DNA of 14,048 nt from HGM12669 sp048527645 (GTDB lineage Bacteria > Bacillota > Clostridia > Oscillospirales > CAG-272): the NCBI GenBank assembly GCA_048527645.1, contig DBGFNI010000003.1:1-14048 (forward strand). Reading direction: 5' to 3'. Below the pieces are notes generated by a model. It was not told where the DNA came from and searched no databases. It saw only the letters and a list, made by a program, of their open reading frames with translations. This document shows, piece by piece, positions 1 to 5,695 of the stretch; position 1 is the first letter of the stretch, and each line of letters begins with the position of its first letter. The translations under genes and the position numbers were made by a program.

Positions 1-40
1 ATGCAAGGGGTCATTGGTTCGAGTCCAACCGTCTCCACCA
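1..40 (+). tRNA. 3' end of a tRNA gene (partial)
   Basis: The first 40 bases read as the 3' part of a tRNA cut by the window edge. The T loop TTCGAGT (18-24) is flanked by ATTGG and CCAAC, which form a T stem with an imperfect A-C outer pair. The acceptor 3' strand CGTCTCC (30-36) follows, then discriminator A37 and an encoded CCA at 38-40. The sequence before the T arm fits the anticodon-stem end and a five-base class I variable loop. The anticodon lies outside the window, so the amino acid cannot be named. Discriminator A argues against serine and histidine. Confidence 0.85.
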
Positions 41-42
41 CC

Positions 43-79
43 AGTCCCAGAGACGATCGTCTTTGGGACTTCCTTTTTC
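43..79 (+). terminator. Terminator after the tRNA
   Basis: Positions 43-56 pair with 57-70 as an almost perfect 14-bp inverted repeat (one G-U pair at 50/63), centred on GATC and followed by a pyrimidine-rich run with a T5 block. It starts two bases after the tRNA CCA end, as expected for the end of a tRNA transcription unit. Confidence 0.85.
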
Positions 80-175
80 TTTGCGACGTCGCTCTGCTTT
101 GCGCCCGGAAGAACGGCGAGACGGAGAGGGGCTGTGGAACTGTGAAAAATGCTGATTTGGAAAAGGAGAATCCGT

Positions 176-673
176 ATGCAGCGTATTGTGCACCCGATTC
201 CGCCGGTGTATGACGAGAATTCGGAAATATTGATACTGGGCAGTTTTCCTTCCGTGAAATCCAGGGAAGAAATGTTTTTTTACGGGCATCCGCAAAACCG
301 CTTTTGGCGCGTCACCTCCGCCGTGTTTGAGCGCTCCTGCCCGGTATCGGTGCAGGAAAAACGGGAATTCTTGCGCACGTGCCGGATTGCGCTCTGGGAC
401 GTGATCGCCTCCTGTGAGATCACCGGCAGCGCGGACAGCTCTATCCGGCAGGTGATCCCGAACGACATCAGCGAAATTTTGCGCACCGCCGAAATCCGGC
501 AGATTTATGTCAACGGAAAAACAGCGGAAAAATATTATCATCGGTACCTCAAAGAACGCATACACCGTGACGCGATCTGTCTGCCCTCCACCTCACCAGC
601 CAACGCTGCGTGGACGGAGGAAAGGCTGATCCGTGCGTGGCGCGCGATCCGACAGCAGGGATCATCGTGCTGA
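176..673 (+). CDS. DNA-deoxyinosine (hypoxanthine) glycosylase, UDG superfamily
   Basis: The 165-residue protein resembles the hypoxanthine-DNA glycosylase branch of the uracil-DNA glycosylase superfamily, which removes deaminated adenine from DNA to start base-excision repair. Visible signatures are the family motif GSFPSVKSR (22-30) after a beta strand, GHPQNRFW (37-44), ALWDV (72-76), the strand motif YVNG (111-114), and the C-terminal motif LPSTSPANA (137-145), which corresponds to the DNA-intercalating loop of the superfamily. The ATG at 176 is chosen because AGGAG lies at 164-168, 7 bases upstream; an in-frame ATG at 149 would add nine residues and lacks a ribosome site. No convincing promoter was found between the tRNA terminator and the gene. 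Substrate choice (hypoxanthine, uracil or mismatch) rests on family resemblance only. Confidence 0.85.
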   Translation: MQRIVHPIPPVYDENSEILILGSFPSVKSREEMFFYGHPQNRFWRVTSAVFERSCPVSVQEKREFLRTCRIALWDVIASCEITGSADSSIRQVIPNDISEILRTAEIRQIYVNGKTAEKYYHRYLKERIHRDAICLPSTSPANAAWTEERLIRAWRAIRQQGSSC

Positions 674-688
674 AAAATGTGCAAATCT

Positions 689-721
689 AAACGGACTTCT
701 TTTTATAAGAAGTCCGTTTTT
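689..721 (+). terminator. Terminator of the glycosylase gene
   Basis: An 11-bp perfect stem (691-701 with 707-717; ACGGACTTCTT arm) with loop TTTAT is followed by T5 at 717-721. It starts 15 bases after the stop codon. In the minus direction the T-run is interrupted, so it is probably a weak terminator for the convergent membrane-protein gene. Confidence 0.9.
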
Positions 722-818
722 GATTATTGTTGATGTGGATAATTGCCGCGTGCGGTCAAAACGCGGGAAAGCGCGTGCGGATGCTTTTTACTTTGTACAC
801 GCGGGCGATTGCTTGCAA

Positions 819-1499
819 TTATTCAGGTGCGGAAAGGTTGGCGTCATCGAGACGGAGCGGGGTGCAGAGCGGACGGCGGAGGCGCGGCGTGAAAAACTTC
901 ACTACCATGCCGGTGCACAGCGCGGCGATGACTGTGCCCTCTCTGGTGCCTTTGACCGACCCGCCGAACAAAAGCAGGGAGAGCGCAACGGAAAGCGCGA
1001 CATTGGTGATATCAAAAACGATTTTTACATTGCCGAACTCCTTTTTCGTCTGGTCGGAAACGGCTTTGACAAACGCCTCGCCGGCGTTCATGATGACATC
1101 GGCGATGACGGTGAGGGAGATACCGAAGCCAAGCAAGACAACGCCGAGGAGCACCAAAGCCAGGCGCACGAGATAGACATTTGCCGGCAGCACGGAAACA
1201 CACCACAGACCGAAATCCGTGAAATAACCGAAGAGAAAGGAGAGCGGCACCTGAAGCATTTGAATCGGCTGAAAACGGCGCCGCAGAATCAGAATCTGTC
1301 CGACAATCAGCAGACAGTTCCAGATAATCAGCCAGTTTCCCATGGAAACTGCGGAAAAGCGCAGATTGAGGATATTGGGCACGGAGGAAATCGGTGAGAC
1401 GCCCAATGCTGCGTGCTTGGTGCAGGCGACGCCCAGCGCGGAAAAAAACAGACCGATTATAAAGAGAAGGTAACGCTTTGCGATTTCAAGCTTTTTCAT
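819..1499 (-). CDS. YczE/YitT-like integral membrane protein (DUF6198 type)
   Basis: A 226-residue, highly hydrophobic protein with about five membrane segments (around residues 9-26, 55-74, 82-100, 108-130 and 165-182 plus a re-entrant C-terminal stretch). The N-terminal pattern of a hydrophobic helix followed by a G-x-S-P motif (LGVSPISSVPN), and the C-terminal GTREGTVIAALCTG motif, match the YczE/YyaS/YitT group of Bacillota membrane proteins, whose transported substrate is unknown. The tail after residue 205 is basic and likely cytoplasmic. The start at 1499 is chosen because GGGAGA lies 8 bases upstream on the minus strand; the longer frame from 1535 has no ribosome site. A sigma-A promoter lies 40 bases upstream. 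The gene converges on the glycosylase and is divergent from spoIIID. Confidence 0.75.
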   Translation of the reverse strand: MKKLEIAKRYLLFIIGLFFSALGVACTKHAALGVSPISSVPNILNLRFSAVSMGNWLIIWNCLLIVGQILILRRRFQPIQMLQVPLSFLFGYFTDFGLWCVSVLPANVYLVRLALVLLGVVLLGFGISLTVIADVIMNAGEAFVKAVSDQTKKEFGNVKIVFDITNVALSVALSLLLFGGSVKGTREGTVIAALCTGMVVKFFTPRLRRPLCTPLRLDDANLSAPE

Positions 1500-1538
1500 G
1501 TGTGGTTCTCCCTGCAACAGTTTAACAGCATTCACGTA

Positions 1539-1567
1539 ATTATAACAAAAAAACGGAAAAAATGCAA
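1539..1567 (-). promoter_or_regulatory. Sigma-A promoter of the YczE-like gene
   Basis: On the minus strand TTGCAT (1562-1567) and a perfect TATAAT (1539-1544) are separated by 17 bases. The spacer is T-rich. Transcription would start near 1532, giving a 5' leader of about 33 bases. Confidence 0.8.
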
Positions 1568-1603
1568 CGGCGGCGCGCTGTTTTCCCCGACAAAACGTTT
1601 TCC

Positions 1604-1634
1604 GTCATGAAATTTGCGTTTCGATCATATGAAT
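1604..1634 (+). promoter_or_regulatory. Possible sigma-E-like promoter of spoIIID
   Basis: GTCATGAAA (1604-1612) and CATATGAAT (1626-1634) resemble the mother-cell sigma-E elements, with about 13-14 bases between them. In Bacillus subtilis spoIIID is transcribed by sigma-E. The match is partial, so this is an inference supported mainly by the identity of the downstream gene. Confidence 0.3.
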
Positions 1635-1662
1635 GTTACAACAAAACACGTGGAGGCAAGGA

Positions 1663-1953
1663 ATGGATTTCCTGGAGGAACGGATCATTCGGATCGGGAC
1701 GTACATCAGTGAGAACAATGCCACAGTGCGTGACGCCGCACGGCATTTCGGTGTCTCAAAATCCACTGTGCATAAAGATATGACGGACAAATTAAAGCAT
1801 TACAGCCCGACGCTGTACGCGCAGGTCAGAGCAGTGCTGGACAAAAACAAGGCGGAGCGGCACATGCGCGGCGGGGAGGCGACCAAGGAAAAATATCGGA
1901 AGATGCATGCAAAGCCGACTGCGCGCACAAGGGGCAAGCAAGGACGCGCTTGA
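1663..1953 (+). CDS. spoIIID: Sporulation transcriptional regulator SpoIIID
   Basis: The 96-residue protein matches SpoIIID, the small mother-cell DNA-binding regulator that acts with sigma-E early in sporulation and prepares sigma-K-stage gene expression. The N-terminal helix (residues 3-17) is followed by a helix-turn-helix at about 20-41 (TVRDAARHFGVSKSTVHKDM), the conserved heart of the family, then the LKHYSPTLYAQVRAVLDKNKAERHMRGGEATKEKYR region, which forms the second DNA contact; that stretch spans residues 44-79. The C-terminus (80-96) is strongly basic. Length is close to the family norm of about 90 residues. The ATG at 1663 has GGAGG 6 bases upstream; an ATG at 1633 has none. The gene shows that the host carries at least part of the endospore programme. 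Confidence 0.95.
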   Translation: MDFLEERIIRIGTYISENNATVRDAARHFGVSKSTVHKDMTDKLKHYSPTLYAQVRAVLDKNKAERHMRGGEATKEKYRKMHAKPTARTRGKQGRA

Positions 1954-2030
1954 CCCGCGCGCCGGTCAGCGGCGTGAGAAACGGCGAAAGCCGCTGGCGG
2001 GACGCTCTTCTTTTGAGAAAGCAAAAAGGT

Positions 2031-2063
2031 GCGGACGGACACAAAACCGTCTGCGCTTTTTTT
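2031..2063 (+). terminator. Terminator of spoIIID
   Basis: GCGGACGG (2031-2038) pairs with CCGTCTGC (2047-2054), with one G-U pair, an eight-base loop and T7 at 2057-2063. An A-tract at 2023-2027 precedes it and can pair with the T-run. Confidence 0.85.
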
Positions 2064-2105
2064 GTCTGATGATGCGGCGGACAGGCAAAGCGGACGGCGT
2101 ATTCT

Positions 2106-2130
2106 TTGCGCGAAATTGCGCGAAATTGCG
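2106..2130 (+). repeat. 2.5-copy 10-bp tandem repeat
   Basis: The unit TTGCGCGAAA occurs at 2106-2115 and 2116-2125, followed by TTGCG at 2126-2130. The period of 10 places the copies on the same DNA face. It lies 30 bases upstream of the esterase -35 box. Confidence 0.8.
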
Positions 2131-2159
2131 TGTTATTGTGTGAAAAAAGAGGGGAACGG

Positions 2160-2188
2160 TTGCAATATTGCCCGGCTTATGCTATGAT
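2160..2188 (+). promoter_or_regulatory. Sigma-A promoter of the esterase gene
   Basis: TTGCAA (2160-2165) and TATGAT (2183-2188) are separated by exactly 17 bases. This predicts a leader of about 115 bases before the ATG at 2312. Confidence 0.7.
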
Positions 2189-2311
2189 AGCCTTGTGACA
2201 TATGCGGGGACGGCAAAATAGCGGACGCGGTTGCGCGGTGGAACGCGGCGCTGCGTGAGACAGCTCAAACCGGGAATATGGACACAATTCTGAGCTTTGA
2301 GGAGAGAGCAA

Positions 2312-3061
2312 ATGGCTTTTTTTCAGATTCACTTTTTTTCGGATGCGCTGGGACTTGGCACGAGCATGAATGTCATTTTGCCGCAGCGAGCATACCGGCA
2401 GATCGGCGCGGAGGTGCAGGTGCGCGAGTCGTCCCCGACGCTTTACCTGTTGCACGGTCTGTCTGACGACGAAACGATTTGGTGCCGCCGCACCTCGATT
2501 GAGCGGTATGCGGAGGCATACGGACTGGCGGTGGTGATGCCGGCGGGGGGACGCAGTTGGTATACGGACGGGATTTTCGGCAACTATTTCACGTTCATTT
2601 CCGAAGAGTTGCCCCGCATCTGCCGCAATTTCTTCCCGCAGATGAGTACGGAGCGGGAGAAGACTTTTGTGGCGGGACTGTCTATGGGTGGCTACGGCGC
2701 TTTCAAGTGCGCGCTGCGTGCGCCGCAGACCTTCGGCGCTGCCGGCTCGCTCTCCGGCGCGATGGATATTTATCACCCGGATTTGGGACCGGAACACAAA
2801 ATTCTGTTTGAAGAGGGTCGCCTCTGCGAGCAGGACGATCTGTTTTTGCTTTCGGAAAAGCTGCTGGCATCTGACGCGCCCAAGCCGCGTCTGTTCCAGT
2901 GGTGCGGCACGGAGGATTTTCTGTATCAGGACAACCTTCGTTTTCGCGATCGGATGATTGCGCTGGAATATCCCGACTATCACTTCGAGCAGAGCGAGGG
3001 TGACCATAATTGGTATTGGTGGGATATGAAAATTCAGGCATTTTTAAAGTGGGCGTTCTGA
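2312..3061 (+). CDS. Alpha/beta-hydrolase esterase, FrmB/EstA (tributyrin esterase) type
   Basis: The 249-residue cytoplasmic protein (no signal peptide) has the layout of the esterase-D/FrmB family, which hydrolyses short acyl esters or S-formylglutathione. Seen directly: an oxyanion-region LLHGLSDDETIW (46-57), the nucleophile elbow GLSMGGYG with Ser124, the acid in GTEDFL (Asp202) and the catalytic His232 in GDHNWYWW. All three triad residues are present and in the right order. Conserved N-terminal MNVILPQ (19-25) is also typical. The ATG at 2312 has GGAG 7 bases upstream; an ATG at 2297 has no ribosome site. The gene is a single unit with its own promoter. The true substrate is unknown; short-chain acyl or acetylated-sugar esters are reasonable, but the sequence does not settle this. 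Confidence 0.9.
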   Translation: MAFFQIHFFSDALGLGTSMNVILPQRAYRQIGAEVQVRESSPTLYLLHGLSDDETIWCRRTSIERYAEAYGLAVVMPAGGRSWYTDGIFGNYFTFISEELPRICRNFFPQMSTEREKTFVAGLSMGGYGAFKCALRAPQTFGAAGSLSGAMDIYHPDLGPEHKILFEEGRLCEQDDLFLLSEKLLASDAPKPRLFQWCGTEDFLYQDNLRFRDRMIALEYPDYHFEQSEGDHNWYWWDMKIQAFLKWAF

Positions 3062-3098
3062 TTTGCGAAAATGCCGCGCATACATTTTTGAAAAACTC

Positions 3099-3127
3099 TT
3101 GACGGCTCAAGGAATATTCTTTATAAT
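3099..3127 (+). promoter_or_regulatory. Sigma-A promoter of the first Gfo/Idh/MocA gene
   Basis: TTGACG (3099-3104) and perfect TATAAT (3122-3127) lie 17 bases apart. The -10 box is part of a small palindrome ATAATA-G-TATTAT (3123-3135). Transcription would start near 3134, leaving a leader of about 40 bases. Confidence 0.85.
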
Positions 3128-3137
3128 AGTATTATCC

Positions 3138-3152
3138 TGGAACTTCGTTTCA
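3138..3152 (+). promoter_or_regulatory. Possible operator dyad at the transcription start
   Basis: TGGAAC (3138-3143) and GTTTCA (3147-3152) form an inverted repeat with one mismatch and a three-base centre. It sits just after the predicted start of transcription, a usual place for repressor sites. It does not fit the CcpA cre consensus. No regulator is assigned. Confidence 0.3.
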
Positions 3153-3174
3153 AAGAAAGGTACGGTAAAAAAAT

Positions 3175-4284
3175 ATGGCGAATAAAAAGCTGAAAATCGG
3201 TATTGTCGGCTGCGGTGGCATTATGCGTTGGGCGCATCTGAATGCGTACACCAAAATGGACAATGTGGAGATCGTCGCACTGTGCGATATCGTCCCGGGC
3301 AAGGCAGAGTCTGTCATCCAGTATTGCCGCGACACATTCCACAGCGATATGCTGGACAATGCGAAATGCTACACGGATTTCTATGAGTTTATTCAGAATC
3401 CTGAGATTGAATCCGTTGATATCTGTACGCCCAACTATCTGCATGCGCCGTTTGCAATCAAGGCGTTTGAGATGGGCAAGCATGTATTCTCCGAGAAGCC
3501 CGATTCTGTCAGCGTTGAGGATGTGACCAAAATGAAGGAAGCATCCGAAAAGGCGGGCAAGGTTCTGATGGTTATGAGAAACAACCGTCACGAGGGCGCC
3601 TCCAAAAAACTCAAGAGCCTGATTGAGGCCGGCGAGATGGGCGATATCTATTGCGGACGCTGCGGTTGGATCCGTCGCCGCGGTATCCCCGGCAAGGGCG
3701 GCTGGTTTACCACAAAGTCGCAGTCCGGCGGCGGTCCGCTGATCGACCTTGGCGTACATATGATCGACCTGGCCATCTATCTGATGGGCAACCCCACGCC
3801 GGTTGCGGTTTCCGGCTCGACCTACAACAAGTTTGCAGACAATGACGCGGAGGCTTCCTCCGAGCACGCAGCTTTCGGTGAAGCAAAGAGCGACGGCACC
3901 TTCGACGTGGAGGATCTGGCAATGGGCTTTATCAAGTTTGACAACGGCGCTTGCCTGCAGATCGAGTTCTCCTGGGCTTCCAACATTGAACAGGGCGACA
4001 TGAACTTTGTGGAGCTGCGCGGCAGCAAGGCCGGCTTTAAGTGGGTCAATTCCGGCGGCGAGGCTACGGTATACGGCGAGGCGTTCGGCTCGCTGATCGA
4101 CGTGCCGATCCATCACGATCAGTCGATGGGCGGCCATGAGGGCAACCTGCGCCACTACGTTGACGTTGTGCTCAACGGTGCAAAGCCTGACTTTGTTCCG
4201 CAGCAGGGCGTGAACATGATCAAGATTCTGCGTGCAATTTATACCAGCGCGGAAACCGGCAAGGAAGTCTCCCTGGTAGACTGA
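3175..4284 (+). CDS. Gfo/Idh/MocA-family NAD(P)-dependent oxidoreductase
   Basis: The 369-residue protein is a two-domain sugar or polyol dehydrogenase of the glucose-fructose/inositol dehydrogenase family. The N-terminal Rossmann fold has the dinucleotide loop GCGGIMRWAH (12-21) and an acidic residue closing strand 2 (LCDI, Asp38), which favours NAD+ over NADP+. Family landmarks follow: CTPNYLH (84-90), EKP with Lys108 (107-109), and the catalytic stretch GGGPLIDLGVHMID (185-198) with Asp191 and His195. The C-terminal beta-sheet domain includes the FDNGACLQIEFSW strand pair (255-267) and ends at DFVPQQGVNMIKILRAIYTSA. Start: ATG at 3175; the nearest ribosome-like site AAAGG ends 14 bases upstream, which is unusually far. 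It is a single unit, convergent with a second family member. The substrate is unknown. Confidence 0.9.
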   Translation: MANKKLKIGIVGCGGIMRWAHLNAYTKMDNVEIVALCDIVPGKAESVIQYCRDTFHSDMLDNAKCYTDFYEFIQNPEIESVDICTPNYLHAPFAIKAFEMGKHVFSEKPDSVSVEDVTKMKEASEKAGKVLMVMRNNRHEGASKKLKSLIEAGEMGDIYCGRCGWIRRRGIPGKGGWFTTKSQSGGGPLIDLGVHMIDLAIYLMGNPTPVAVSGSTYNKFADNDAEASSEHAAFGEAKSDGTFDVEDLAMGFIKFDNGACLQIEFSWASNIEQGDMNFVELRGSKAGFKWVNSGGEATVYGEAFGSLIDVPIHHDQSMGGHEGNLRHYVDVVLNGAKPDFVPQQGVNMIKILRAIYTSAETGKEVSLVD

Positions 4285-4317
4285 ACATCCGGACAAAACA
4301 AAAACAGAATTTGACAG

Positions 4318-4349
4318 CAGAGAACCGTTTATGCGGTTCTCTGTTTTTT
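4318..4349 (+). terminator. Terminator of the first Gfo/Idh/MocA gene
   Basis: CAGAGAACCG (4318-4327) pairs perfectly with CGGTTCTCTG (4334-4343) around loop TTTATG and is followed by T6 at 4344-4349. Confidence 0.95.
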
Positions 4350-4385
4350 CTCCGGCTTTTCCGGCGGGCTTTTGGAAAACTGCGC

Positions 4386-4419
4386 AAAAAAATCCCGGAG
4401 AAGATTCTCCGGGATTTTT
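4386..4419 (-). terminator. Terminator of the second Gfo/Idh/MocA gene (bidirectional)
   Basis: TCCCGGAGAA (4393-4402) pairs perfectly with TTCTCCGGGA (4405-4414), extended by A-T pairs, with only GA at the tip. Read on the minus strand the A7 run at 4386-4392 becomes a T-run; T5 at 4415-4419 gives a weaker plus-strand version. It begins 12 bases after the minus-strand stop codon. Confidence 0.9.
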
Positions 4420-4430
4420 GAATATACTGT

Positions 4431-5519
4431 TCACTGCAAGCAGCGTTTTTCAAAATCGGTAATTACCTTGTTCTGCTCGTAGCTCTCAAAGCATGCCTCG
4501 ACAAATTTCATGACGCGGCGCATCTGTGCGTGTGTGACGATCAACTCCTCTTCGCCGTCGCACGCTTTTGCGAAGTTGACGAAATATTCAGAAGCGTTTT
4601 TCCACAGATCGGGGAAGGGATATTCACTGGTGCTTTCTCCATTGCGCGGCGCCATGGTTTTGGTCAGTCCGGCGCCCGCCATGATCGGCACGGCGTCTTT
4701 GTTTTCCCAATCCGTGACGGTGACAATCTTGCCGGATTCGTGACCCCAGTCGGTCATGATCGCGGTGCCGTTGCAGCCGAGCATGTACCAGCGGGGCATG
4801 TTGATGAAATTGCTGGTGCCGACTTCTGCGTGATACTGAATGCCGTTTTCGAATTGCGTGATGACCTTGAAGCCGTCGTCGCACTCTCCGTTGGTAACAT
4901 GGTTCATGACGGCGTAAATGGAACGGATGGGGGAATCCATCCAGTACAGCATCTGGTCAAAGAGATGGATGCCCCAGTCAAAAACCATACCGCCGCCGTG
5001 CACCTTTTCGTTGCGCCAGTCGCCGGGGATACCGCGCGAGCCGTGAACGCGGCTCTCAATGCAGAACACATCGCCCAGCTTGCCGCTTTCGTAAACATGG
5101 CGCACATTCAGATAATCGGGGTCCCATCTTCTGTTCTGATGCACGGAAAAGACCACGTTGTTTCGCTTTGCCGCCGCCAGCATCTCGTCCAGTTCTGCGA
5201 CATTCATGGCAACCGGCTTTTCACACACAACATGCTTGCCGGCGTCCATCAGCGCGATACACAGCTCTTTGTGCACGTCATTGGGGGTAGCGACGACGGC
5301 TGCGTTTGCGGATGCGTCTGCCAGCACCTCCTCAAAGGTACGGTAAACAGAGAAGCCGTTTTCCTCTGCCAGCTTGTTTTTCTCCGGGTTGATGTCGTAC
5401 ACACCGGCGACATCAAAATAGTCTCTGTCCAGATCGCTGCCGGCTTTTCCGATCAGACGGTTGGCATGCCAGCTGCCCTGGCCGCCGTAGCCGATAATTG
5501 CAAATCTCATTTTTTTCAT
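4431..5519 (-). CDS. Second Gfo/Idh/MocA-family oxidoreductase
   Basis: The 362-residue protein has the same two-domain plan as the neighbour but is clearly divergent. The dinucleotide loop is GYGGQGSWHA (10-19), strand 2 ends in VYDIN (Asp42), then ATPNDVHKE (77-85), CEKPVAMN with Lys101 (99-106), the HQNRRWDPDY segment (127-136) and the catalytic HGGGMVFDWGIHLFD (174-188) with Asp181 and His185. HQNRRWD is frequent in family members acting on sugars or deoxy-sugars, but the substrate cannot be deduced. The ATG at 5519 is chosen because GGAG lies 6 bases upstream on the minus strand; starts at 5531 and 5588 lack this. It is transcribed divergently from the AraC-like gene from an overlapping promoter, so the regulator probably controls it. 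Confidence 0.9.
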   Translation of the reverse strand: MKKMRFAIIGYGGQGSWHANRLIGKAGSDLDRDYFDVAGVYDINPEKNKLAEENGFSVYRTFEEVLADASANAAVVATPNDVHKELCIALMDAGKHVVCEKPVAMNVAELDEMLAAAKRNNVVFSVHQNRRWDPDYLNVRHVYESGKLGDVFCIESRVHGSRGIPGDWRNEKVHGGGMVFDWGIHLFDQMLYWMDSPIRSIYAVMNHVTNGECDDGFKVITQFENGIQYHAEVGTSNFINMPRWYMLGCNGTAIMTDWGHESGKIVTVTDWENKDAVPIMAGAGLTKTMAPRNGESTSEYPFPDLWKNASEYFVNFAKACDGEEELIVTHAQMRRVMKFVEACFESYEQNKVITDFEKRCLQ

Positions 5520-5605
5520 GATAATCTCCATTCCGCCGCACAGCGGCAGTTCCAATTGAAATGAGATGGGGAACCATGCGCGGCGCACATCCCCTCGATT
5601 TCTAC

Positions 5606-5634
5606 TTGCATTATAATGAATTGTATGATATAAT
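5606..5634 (+). promoter_or_regulatory. Promoter of the AraC-family gene (plus-strand half of overlapping pair)
   Basis: TTGCAT (5606-5611), a 17-base spacer and perfect TATAAT (5629-5634). Predicted start near 5641 gives a 55-base leader. The block almost fully overlaps the minus-strand promoter at 5610-5638. Confidence 0.85.
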
Positions 5635-5638
5635 ACAA
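5610..5638 (-). promoter_or_regulatory. Promoter of the second Gfo/Idh/MocA gene (minus-strand half of overlapping pair)
   Basis: On the minus strand TTGTAT (5633-5638), a 17-base spacer and perfect TATAAT (5610-5615). Predicted start near 5603 gives a leader of about 84 bases. The -10 of each promoter overlaps the -35 of the other, and arms ACTTGCATTATA (5604-5615) and TATAATACAAGT (5629-5640) form an inverted repeat matching at 11 of 12 positions. Confidence 0.8.
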
Positions 5639-5695
5639 GTCAAAGAAGTGAATATTTCAGACAAATATTGCGTTTTTGATCGGAGGGGACGGGAA

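Larger units (their letters stand above)
1954..2311 (+). other. spoIIID-esterase intergenic region
   Basis: No gene is supported here. It holds a GC-rich hairpin just after spoIIID (GTCAGCGGC with GCCGCTGGC, about 1966-1997, no T-run), the spoIIID terminator, a short 10-bp tandem repeat, the esterase promoter and a leader of about 115 bases. Confidence 0.7.

Noticed and set aside
11..565. Minus-strand open frame ending with RRLDSNQ over the tRNA
   Set aside because: This ending is a known artefact of translating tRNA 3' ends; the frame also lies opposite the glycosylase gene.
746..780. Direct repeat CGCGTGCGG downstream of the YczE-like gene
   Set aside because: Only two short copies in GC-rich DNA, not inverted and with no T-run, so no terminator or site can be supported.
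633..1397. Plus-strand open frame opposite the YczE-like membrane protein
   Set aside because: Its start lies inside the glycosylase gene, it crosses a terminator, and its highly charged composition is the complement of a hydrophobic protein.
2177..3007. Minus-strand open frame opposite the esterase
   Set aside because: The esterase has a complete catalytic triad on the plus strand; the shadow has no recognisable motif.
3138..3153. Catabolite-repression (cre) site at the first dehydrogenase
   Set aside because: The central CG and spacing do not match the cre consensus; retained only as an unassigned dyad.
3121..4434. Long open frame on the minus strand opposite the first Gfo/Idh/MocA gene
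   Set aside because: It mirrors the real gene, runs across both terminators and has no ribosome site or recognisable domain.
4530..5564. Plus-strand open frame of 344 codons opposite the second Gfo/Idh/MocA gene
   Set aside because: Shadow of a protein with clear catalytic motifs on the other strand; no ribosome site and it runs into the divergent leader.
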